Source: Caenorhabditis elegans
Lineage: Eukaryota > Nematoda > Chromadorea > Rhabditida > Rhabditidae
NCBI RefSeq assembly: GCF_000002985.6
Contig: NC_003279.8
Coordinates: 12,090,001-12,154,000, forward strand
DNA: 64,000 bases
Reading direction: 5' to 3'
Below, one piece after another: positions 44,106-54,006 of this stretch (positions are counted from its first letter, which is position 1; the number at the start of each line of letters is the position of its first letter). The notes beneath the pieces were generated by a model that did no database searches, was not told where the DNA came from, and worked only from the letters and a program-made list of their open reading frames with translations. The position numbers and the translations under genes were made by a program.

Positions 44106-47100
44106 CACGCTGCTGCGTTTTTCGTATCATTTCGATGGTTTTATCAGTCTGATCATTTTTCCTTCAAACTTTAGCTGACAGTTCACGAAAAAATATTTTA
44201 TTTTATTGTTTTATGAACACAAAATATCCTAATTATGGCCTAACAGATCAATTTTAAAAATAAAAAATTATTGAATTCTCGGTTGACTCGGTAAAACTGT
44301 ATTCCCACGACGTCGATTGCTTTTTGACTTCGCAGAAATTCTGAAAGCTTGGAAAAATTAATAGCTCTGCAAATAATATCTCACCCCAAAATTCTTAAAA
44401 TTTTCTTACGAAGTACGCTCCGGTACTTTGGGTTGCTGATGATCATAATTATGCAGGAGCACATTGAATGGGAGCTCACGAAGAACATTGTGTCCGTGGC
44501 GAACTCTGAAATGAAAAGAGATAGTTGGAGCAAAAAAAAAGGCGGAGAGAGCGCAGAGAAACGAGACACTCTCGCTTCTCTGCGCTCTCTTCGTGCTTCA
44601 AAATGAGGAGAGAGCGCAGAGAAACGAGAGTGTCTGTCTTCTCTGCGCGCTCTCTGCAGCCGACGCTTTGCGAGCTGTCGTTGCCCCTTGTTTTAAACGT
44701 GTTTATCTCACTAACCAAAAACGCTATCGAAAAATTTCTAACTAACAAAATACTCCAAATTTGCTGTTCTACAAGTTAGCAGTTAACAATTTTCCCCTAT
44801 CTTCTCTAGTTCGCAAGTTATCCCTCACCTTGCAAATGCACATCTCCTTGAACAACTACAAACATACAAATACAAAGTGGCACAACTATAAAAACGCCAG
44901 GAAGCACTATTTGCATGACTAACCTGAAAAGTGCATTTTTGTGCGCTTGATACGTCTGCCGAGACATGGATTTTCGATGTTGTTGTAGGATGAGTAATGT
45001 TTGAACTCCCAGGAATATGCAGTATCTGAAAACGCAAAATTTGTATAAATTTTGCATTAAAAAGGAAAAATCTTACGAAAAAACCATAAAAAGCACAAAA
45101 AATGCGCCAATTCCTACAACAGCAAGCCATGGATTCAGATGATAATCATACACCTCAAAAGCCGGAAATTTTAGCCAATGAGCGCATTGTGGCCAGTTCT
45201 GAAAATTTTAAGGAGTGGAGGACTACCAAATTAAAAAAAAATTGATAAGTTAGAGTAAAAAACGTCAAAAATTGCGCGATTATTTCAATTTTGAATGACC
45301 GACCAATCAACGACCTTGGCCACGCCCCCAGCTCTTCGCTGATTGGTCGGCACTCTTTTTTTCAGAAACGACTTCAACTTTGATTCTTTTTGAAAATTTC
45401 GAACTAAATTTAGAAATTTGAGAAATAAAAAATTTACATTCATCACCAAATCCATTCGCTCTTTAGCTGTTAATCTGGAATTCCAGAAGCAAAAAGCTGT
45501 CACAAATGGCAAAAAATGAGCCAACACCAAACTAAATTTCTTCAAGTATTTCGAGCTAAAACACTTCTGAAAATCAACTGAAAATAAACATAAAAACTGT
45601 TACTTCAAATTTCACCTGATCGACTTTTCCAGCGGCATTATGTCTGAAAATGAAGCACAAAAGTGTGGAAGGAAGTTCGAATGTGAATACAAAAACATAT
45701 AGAGTCATTGTATGATGTGAACTTATATTATTAGCAATTATATCGGCGCCCACATTGAAACCACCAATTAGTGGGAAAAAATAGAATGCGGGGCATATGA
45801 AGATCATTTCGATTTCTGCGATGAAGCTGACAAGCTGAAAATAAAAAAAAACATTCTGGGGTAGACATATAGGCAGGCAGACGTGTCTACCTACCAAAAA
45901 GCGACTCGTAAGATGTCGGGCGCGGTACCAATTTTCTAAAAACCTAGTTTTCAAGTACCTGGTTACCAACTGTTGCCCTGATCTGATCTACTACGATCTT
46001 AATTTCACCTGTCTGCTTGCCTTCCTACATGCCTACCTTGCGCCGGCCAGAGTCTTGATATATCTTCTGTCTATCACCCTACCTACAAGCCTACCTTATT
46101 CATTAAGCTTGCCTACATGATGCTTTTTTTTTCAGATTTTGGACATAACTTGTGTACCCGACCTGGATTTTGCCTAAGGGCCTATCGCCCACATTTGTGT
46201 CTTACTGCCTCTCTTCCAAGATTATACTTTACTGTTTTTTGTGCCTACCTCTGTGCCTCATCATTGCCTACCTAGGTGCCTACTCACGTTCGAATCTCAC
46301 CTGTAAATAGCATAGGCAATATTTGTAGCCTTGCATTTTGGGAGATTGAAACCAAACTAAATAGAAACCGATCAAATTTATGGGAATTGAAATTCCGCCA
46401 ATAATATGTAATGTTAATAGGTAATATGTAGGTATAGATGATGGGCATGGTGGACCTGCAGGCATTTCTGTAAAATTGATTAAAGGTTTTGGGAATTTTT
46501 AGCTAACAATAAGGGAGTGCAGAGGAGTAAGAAAAATGTAAGTAAAAATCGATTTCAAAATAATAAAACGGGATATTCTTACAATTAGTTATTCTGTTTT
46601 TCTTGAACATAACTATACATCAGAAAAAATTCTAGAAAATTGGGAGAAAAGCTCAAAAATCGAAGCAATTGAAGGTATCATCAACTCAACCCGTAAATTA
46701 TGTCAGATCTCTGAAAAAAAGACTAAGTCTTGATTTTTAAATTTCTGTCTATTGTGACGATTTTGGATGTGTCGGGAAGTGTTCAAAAACTCATTGTAGT
46801 TTGTTGTCTCTGACGTCACCTCATGGTGCATCCGTATGGTGCATCCGACATAAAATAGCAAACATAAAATGGCAATTAAGGATGTTGACAAAAGTTTGGC
46901 TCCATTTTCTCAGAAAAGTTGCGCACAAAATTCGAGATTTTTAGCAGATGTTTTATTTATTTTTTCGGAGAAAATAGTTTTAAGGTCAAATTATCAATGG
47001 TTGGGCACGAAAACTGGAACAAACTTCATCAAAAGTTTCAAATTTTCCGTTCAACTTTTTCGTTATTACACCAAGAACAATTTAGAAATTAAATTATATT

Positions 47101-48248
47101 TATTCCAATAAATTGCTACGTTCAGACACATTGATTTATCGAGCTTTGATTCTACCCGGAAATGCTCTGAAAGTGTCATCATTGAGTTAAAATCCCTATA
47201 TCTCAAAAACTACTGGTTTTATAAAAAAGTTGATAAACATTAAAATGTAGAGTAGAAAATTTGGAGTATTTTCATAGTTAAAAATTTTCTGATAGCATTC
47301 ATGGTTTGTGAGATAAATAGGGTTTGAAGAAGGTCCCTAAAAAGGAAGCCCAAAAATGTCGGCCGCAAGCCTCACCGGATTTTCTGCGTTTCCCCACAAG
47401 TATGGATTTAAAGTTTAAATGTGAAAAAATTGTGAATACACAAACTGAAAACTAAAAATTGAAATTGAAAAAGAAAATCAGATGCGACGAAATGCGTTCT
47501 GGCTTGTGAAGCCTGAAGGTTTTTTCCTGATTTTTGAGTGGAAAGTGCGTCAAATCTAGAAATGTCAACTGAACGTCTATGAAAGGAAGAACAAGGATTA
47601 TTCATGAGCTTAGGCAGTTTTTCGATATCAAAAATGAAAAACTTTTTCGGTATGTACTTGGGTTTGAAAATCTGAAATATGTACAACCAATAAAACTTAC
47701 GGAAAGACAGCTTCTCCGCGCTCTCTCCGCTAACAAGTCGGTCAATTTTCAAATTTTAACTAATTATAGGTCATTTTTTGAGCCGCCGTGACATTTTTGG
47801 AAAAGTTTTCAAGAGGTTTAGTCATGAAATTTGATATTTTCAAATTAAAACTATCGACTACACTAAAAAAAAGTACGTCAAAGCTGAAAAAAATAGCTTT
47901 CACATCGAAATACGAATATCATAGTTCAAACTAATATTTATATGGATATATTTTTCTTGAATTTCCGGCGAAAATTGAATCATGGTCAGAAAGCGATCGT
48001 TCAATCTAAATCAATTTACTTTTTCTCCACTTTATTAACTTGTCAGAAATCATGAAAACAAGCCAATTTGAATGATATGCGGGGGGAACATGCGAACGCA
48101 GAGAGAGAATTGAATTGGGCTAGGAGCTCAGGAAGTTGGAGCAGGAAATGTTGCAAAACTCGGAAATTCAATTATTAAACATCAGCTGCCGACAACTCAC
48201 GGGTTCCGCCGCCCTTTGTGATTTTTTTGATGAGTAGCGGAACCCGCG
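44106..48248. repeat. Inverted duplication 3, left arm
   Basis: Reverse complement of 48777-52919 (sum 97025). About 4.1 kb without length difference. Two base differences were noticed (one in the receptor, one near 44125). The arm holds a full inverted copy of an Sri gene. Its outer end consists of the first 9 bases of the initiator tRNA gene that lies whole at the other arm's end. Confidence 0.95.
44268..46465 (-). CDS. Sri-type chemoreceptor A (7TM GPCR)
   Basis: Exons 46465-46301, 45834-45616, 45566-45438, 45198-45077, 45025-44829, 44505-44385 and 44340-44268 join in phase to 341 aa. It is the inverted twin of gene B (50560-52757) and differs by at least one residue (ALFRLVMQ here, ALFSLVMQ there). 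Sri-type features: MPAGPPCPSSIPTYYLLTLH with helix 1 PINLIGFYLVWFQSPKM, CPAFYFFPLIGGFNVG, NWPQCAHWLKFPAFEVYDY, and RKSMSRQTYQAHKNALF before helix 6. All exons and splice sites are intact. Expected site of action is chemosensory cilia. Confidence 0.88.
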
Positions 48249-50559
48249 TTATTTTCAAAAACAAAACATATGCCTTATGACAACTAATACAAATCTCATA
48301 TTTTTAAAAATCGACAACATTCTCTGCTCACCAAAGTTCTTAAATCTCTGAAACTTTCGAGTTTCTTAAAGCCGTAAATTTTTTGAAATTTTTTCTCATA
48401 GATTTTTTTCAACTATTTTAGTGGTAAGTTAAAATTCCATGTGTTTTGTGACATTTATATGTATGTGCAATATACATTCCAAAACCGGCCAAATTTGATA
48501 AAAAATCATAAATCCTATTCAGAAATGACTTGTCGTGAGGAAATACAAAGCCGATAAAAAATCTAATTCCCGTGAAAGTTGGATCAAGAGATCTTTCATT
48601 TTTCATTTCTGACTCATGCATTGCCTTCAGTTTTCTGAAATTTGAAATGAAAATACTTCCAAAATAATCTTTAAATTGGATTTTTACTATGCTATGTGGC
48701 CGAGTTTTTTTTTTTGTTGCATGGCCTAGAAAATGCAAAACCTCGACCATTCATTCATGAGATACGCCCGACAAATCGCGGGTTCCGCTACTCATCAAAA
48801 AAATCACAAAGGGCGGCGGAACCCGTGAGTTGTCGGCAGCTGATGTTTAATAATTGAATTTCCGAGTTTTGCAACATTTCCTGCTCCAACTTCCTGAGCT
48901 CCTAGCCCAATTCAATTCTCTCTCTGCGTTCGCATGTTCCCCCCGCATATCATTCAAATTGGCTTGTTTTCATGATTTCTGACAAGTTAATAAAGTGGAG
49001 AAAAAGTAAATTGATTTAGATTGAACGATCGCTTTCTGACCATGATTCAATTTTCGCCGGAAATTCAAGAAAAATATATCCATATAAATATTAGTTTGAA
49101 CTATGATATTCGTATTTCGATGTGAAAGCTATTTTTTTCAGCTTTGACGTACTTTTTTTTAGTGTAGTCGATAGTTTTAATTTGAAAATATCAAATTTCA
49201 TGACTAAACCTCTTGAAAACTTTTCCAAAAATGTCACGGCGGCTCAAAAAATGACCTATAATTAGTTAAAATTTGAAAATTGACCGACTTGTTAGCGGAG
49301 AGAGCGCGGAGAAGCTGTCTTTCCGTAAGTTTTATTGGTTGTACATATTTCAGATTTTCAAACCCAAGTACATACCGAAAAAGTTTTTCATTTTTGATAT
49401 CGAAAAACTGCCTAAGCTCATGAATAATCCTTGTTCTTCCTTTCATAGACGTTCAGTTGACATTTCTAGATTTGACGCACTTTCCACTCAAAAATCAGGA
49501 AAAAACCTTCAGGCTTCACAAGCCAGAACGCATTTCGTCGCATCTGATTTTCTTTTTCAATTTCAATTTTTAGTTTTCAGTTTGTGTATTCACAATTTTT
49601 TCACATTTAAACTTTAAATCCATACTTGTGGGGAAACGCAGAAAATCCGGTGAGGCTTGCGGCCGACATTTTTGGGCTTCCTTTTTAGGGACCTTCTTCA
49701 AACCCTATTTATCTCACAAACCATGAATGCTATCAGAAAATTTTTAACTATGAAAATACTCCAAATTTTCTACTCTACATTTTAATGTTTATCAACTTTT
49801 TTATAAAACCAGTAGTTTTTGAGATATAGGGATTTTAACTCAATGATGACACTTTCAGAGCATTTCCGGGTAGAATCAAAGCTCGATAAATCAATGTGTC
49901 TGAACGTAGCAATTTATTGGAATAAATATAATTTAATTTCTAAATTGTTCTTGGTGTAATAACGAAAAAGTTGAACGGAAAATTTGAAACTTTTGATGAA
50001 GTTTGTTCCAGTTTTCGTGCCCAACCATTGATAATTTGACCTTAAAACTATTTTCTCCGAAAAAATAAATAAAACATCTGCTAAAAATCTCGAATTTTGT
50101 GCGCAACTTTTCTGAGAAAATGGAGCCAAACTTTTGTCAACATCCTTAATTGCCATTTTATGTTTGCTATTTTATGTCGGATGCACCATACGGATGCACC
50201 ATGAGGTGACGTCAGAGACAACAAACTACAATGAGTTTTTGAACACTTCCCGACACATCCAAAATCGTCACAATAGACAGAAATTTAAAAATCAAGACTT
50301 AGTCTTTTTTTCAGAGATCTGACATAATTTACGGGTTGAGTTGATGATACCTTCAATTGCTTCGATTTTTGAGCTTTTCTCCCAATTTTCTAGAATTTTT
50401 TCTGATGTATAGTTATGTTCAAGAAAAACAGAATAACTAATTGTAAGAATATCCCGTTTTATTATTTTGAAATCGATTTTTACTTACATTTTTCTTACTC
50501 CTCTGCACTCCCTTATTGTTAGCTAAAAATTCCCAAAACCTTTAATCAATTTTACAGAA
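46466..50559. other. Gene-free centre of inverted duplication 3
   Basis: Divergent upstream regions of Sri A and B, joined through the 528-bp unique spacer 48249-48776. No exon chain was recognised. The arms end in mirrored CGGGTTCCGC motifs (ACGGGTTCCGCC and AGCGGAACCCGCG). They also hold a repeated TTTATCTCACAAACCA/GCTATC element (47.2-47.4 and 49.6-49.8 kb) and AGAGCGCGGAGAA-type phrases. The 110-codon frame at 48418-48750 (-) in the spacer has no family resemblance. Confidence 0.6.
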
Positions 50560-52919
50560 ATGCCTGCAGGTCCACCATGCCCATCATCTATACCTACATA
50601 TTACCTATTAACATTACATATTATTGGCGGAATTTCAATTCCCATAAATTTGATCGGTTTCTATTTAGTTTGGTTTCAATCTCCCAAAATGCAAGGCTAC
50701 AAATATTGCCTATGCTATTTACAGGTGAGATTCGAACGTGAGTAGGCACCTAGGTAGGCAATGATGAGGCACAGAGGTAGGCACAAAAAACAGTAAAGTA
50801 TAATCTTGGAAGAGAGGCAGTAAGACACAAATGTGGGCGATAGGCCCTTAGGCAAAATCCAGGTCGGGTACACAAGTTATGTCCAAAATCTGAAAAAAAA
50901 AGCATCATGTAGGCAAGCTTAATGAATAAGGTAGGCTTGTAGGTAGGGTGATAGACAGAAGATATATCAAGACTCTGGCCGGCGCAAGGTAGGCATGTAG
51001 GAAGGCAAGCAGACAGGTGAAATTAAGATCGTAGTAGATCAGATCAGGGCAACAGTTGGTAACCAGGTACTTGAAAACTAGGTTTTTAGAAAATTGGTAC
51101 CGCGCCCGACATCTTACGAGTCGCTTTTTGGTAGGTAGACACGTCTGCCTGCCTATATGTCTACCCCAGAATGTTTTTTTTTATTTTCAGCTTGTCAGCT
51201 TCATCGCAGAAATCGAAATGATCTTCATATGCCCCGCATTCTATTTTTTCCCACTAATTGGTGGTTTCAATGTGGGCGCCGATATAATTGCTAATAATAT
51301 AAGTTCACATCATACAATGACTCTATATGTTTTTGTATTCACATTCGAACTTCCTTCCACACTTTTGTGCTTCATTTTCAGACATAATGCCGCTGGAAAA
51401 GTCGATCAGGTGAAATTTGAAGTAACAGTTTTTATGTTTATTTTCAGTTGATTTTCAGAAGTGTTTTAGCTCGAAATACTTGAAGAAATTTAGTTTGGTG
51501 TTGGCTCATTTTTTGCCATTTGTGACAGCTTTTTGCTTCTGGAATTCCAGATTAACAGCTAAAGAGCGAATGGATTTGGTGATGAATGTAAATTTTTTAT
51601 TTCTCAAATTTCTAAATTTAGTTCGAAATTTTCAAAAAGAATCAAAGTTGAAGTCGTTTCTGAAAAAAAGAGTGCCGACCAATCAGCGAAGAGCTGGGGG
51701 CGTGGCCAAGGTCGTTGATTGGTCGGTCATTCAAAATTGAAATAATCGCGCAATTTTTGACGTTTTTTACTCTAACTTATCAATTTTTTTTTAATTTGGT
51801 AGTCCTCCACTCCTTAAAATTTTCAGAACTGGCCACAATGCGCTCATTGGCTAAAATTTCCGGCTTTTGAGGTGTATGATTATCATCTGAATCCATGGCT
51901 TGCTGTTGTAGGAATTGGCGCATTTTTTGTGCTTTTTATGGTTTTTTCGTAAGATTTTTCCTTTTTAATGCAAAATTTATACAAATTTTGCGTTTTCAGA
52001 TACTGCATATTCCTGGGAGTTCAAACATTACTCATCCTACAACAACATCGAAAATCCATGTCTCGGCAGACGTATCAAGCGCACAAAAATGCACTTTTCA
52101 GTTTAGTCATGCAAATAGTGCTTCCTGGCGTTTTTATAGTTGTGCCACTTTGTATTTGTATGTTTGTAGTTGTTCAAGGAGATGTGCATTTGCAAGGTGA
52201 GGGATAACTTGCGAACTAGAGAAGATAGGGGAAAATTGTTAACTGCTAACTTGTAGAACAGCAAATTTGGAGTATTTTGTTAGTTAGAAATTTTTCGATA
52301 GCGTTTTTGGTTAGTGAGATAAACACGTTTAAAACAAGGGGCAACGACAGCTCGCAAAGCGTCGGCTGCAGAGAGCGCGCAGAGAAGACAGACACTCTCG
52401 TTTCTCTGCGCTCTCTCCTCATTTTGAAGCACGAAGAGAGCGCAGAGAAGCGAGAGTGTCTCGTTTCTCTGCGCTCTCTCCGCCTTTTTTTTTGCTCCAA
52501 CTATCTCTTTTCATTTCAGAGTTCGCCACGGACACAATGTTCTTCGTGAGCTCCCATTCAATGTGCTCCTGCATAATTATGATCATCAGCAACCCAAAGT
52601 ACCGGAGCGTACTTCGTAAGAAAATTTTAAGAATTTTGGGGTGAGATATTATTTGCAGAGCTATTAATTTTTCCAAGCTTTCAGAATTTCTGCGAAGTCA
52701 AAAAGCAATCGACGTCGTGGGAATACAGTTTTACCGAGTCAACCGAGAATTCAATAATTTTTTATTTTTAAAATTGATCTGTTAGGCCATAATTAGGATA
52801 TTTTGTGTTCATAAAACAATAAAATAAAATATTTTTTCGTGAACTGTCAGCTAAAGTTTGAAGGAAAAATGATCAGACTGATAAAACCATCGAAATGATA
52901 TGAAAAACGCAGCAGCGTG
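48777..52919. repeat. Inverted duplication 3, right arm
   Basis: Reverse complement of 44106-48248. Its outer limit, 52919, lies 9 bases inside the initiator tRNA gene. Confidence 0.95.
50560..52757 (+). CDS. Sri-type chemoreceptor B (7TM GPCR)
   Basis: Exons 50560-50724, 51191-51409, 51459-51587, 51827-51948, 52000-52196, 52520-52640 and 52685-52757 join in phase to 341 aa. It is practically identical to gene A. A TTTTACAG acceptor ends 3 bases before the ATG with no upstream exon, which fits trans-splicing. Helices can be followed from LLTLHIIGGISIPINLIGFY through TLYVFVFTFELPSTLLCF, AVVGIGAFFVLFMVF, LFSLVMQIVLPGVFIVVPL and FFVSSHSMCSCIIMII. The C-terminal tail is basic and Ser-rich (KSKSNRRRGNTVLPSQPRIQ). 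A and B are divergently arranged (head to head) about the 48.5-kb centre. Confidence 0.9.
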
Positions 52920-52982
52920 GCGCAGTGGAAGCGTGCTGGGCCCATAACCCAGAGGTCGGTGGATCGAAACCACTCGCTGCTA
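52911..52982 (+). tRNA. Initiator tRNA-Met (CAT)
   Basis: A 72-nt cloverleaf: acceptor AGCAGCG with CGCTGCT, D arm GCGC-AGTGGAA-GCGT, anticodon arm CTGGG-CCCATAA-CCCAG, T arm GGTGG-ATCGAAA-CCACT, discriminator A. The three consecutive G:C pairs next to the CAT loop and A at the start of the T loop mark the initiator type. It is intronless, with A and B boxes in place. The first nine bases are also present, inverted, at 44106-44114, where the left arm of inverted duplication 3 stops. Confidence 0.95.
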
Positions 52983-53997
52983 GACGATTTTTTTTTGAAA
53001 ATATATGAATTACTTCTAAATGTACCAAAAACAAACCCATGCTGATTTGGTTTTCAAACTGGGTATTAAAAGCCAATGCTTAAGCATAAAAGTGGTGATT
53101 ACAATTTTGTCTAGTAAATATCTAAAATGAATTTGTGAGGTCTATGTTGTTTTCTTGGTTTCACTTCTGTTTGAAAGATCAGCATCATTTTTCCGTTTTG
53201 AGTGCAAATTTTTACTTTTTTCAATTCTTTGAAATGTTCTAAGAACTTTCAGTCTAGTTCAGCGCAGAGAAACGAGCCACAATCGCTTCTCTGCACACTC
53301 TTTAAAATTCCATAAGTAGAAGTCATATATTTTCTCAAAATGAAAAACAACCAAATCAACAAAAAAGAGTGAAAACACATGGTGTCAGAGTGTCTCATTT
53401 CGGCTTGATCTACTTAGATCTACAAAAAATGCGGGAGAAGAGACGCAGAGTTCTCCACCGATTTTGCATGGTTAAGAACGCGCTGACGTTACATTTTTGG
53501 GCAAAACTTTCCCGCATTTTTTGTAGATCAAACCGTTGATCTCAAATGAGTCATAGTTCTTGAAAATCGTGCAAGAAAAATTAGTTGCACGCAGAACAAA
53601 CCGAAAACTGAATTGCCTTTTCAACTGAATATAAAAAGAAAATGGGACAACAGAAAGGTGGCAATTATTCTGGTCTAGCAAATATCAAGCAGAGAGGTTT
53701 GTAAGATCTCGATTGTACCCACTTCCTTCTGGAATATCAAGCTAGTTTCAGATTTTGTAATTAAGATTCAAACGGATGATTTATCTTGAGTCATATGCAT
53801 GTTAAGCTTGTAATTTCTTGTCTATCCAGTTTTTCTTTGTCATGAGATATCTACCTACGAAAATATTAATCATATTAAATAGTGGTATTGAAAATTTTCT
53901 GTTTTTGCTGTAGTTTAAGCTAGTTCTTTTCGTATTTTGTATCGTTTTTCGAGATATTTCAATTTTTCTGTGCTTCTCTTTTTGTCATCACAATTTT
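52983..53997. other. Intergenic, with a PAL-type element at about 53381-53550
   Basis: No gene recognised. The palindromic element starts GGTGTCAGAGTGTCTCATTT, then CGGCTTGATCTACTTAGATC, and ends TTTTTTGTAGATCAAACC. The rest is AT-rich and leads up to Sri gene C. Confidence 0.65.
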
Positions 53998-54006
53998 TTT
54001 CCAGAA

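Noticed and set aside
44349-44606. Frames containing RRERRETRHSRFSALSS (also mirrored at 52.2-52.5 kb)
   Set aside because: They come from a dispersed AGAGCGCAGAGAAACGAGA repeat within an Sri intron and recur near 47.7, 53.3 and 56.6 kb.
48418-48750. 110-codon minus-strand frame in the spacer of inverted duplication 3
   Set aside because: No family resemblance, no clear splice context, and it overlaps a region of repeat-like phrases. Chance openness is sufficient.
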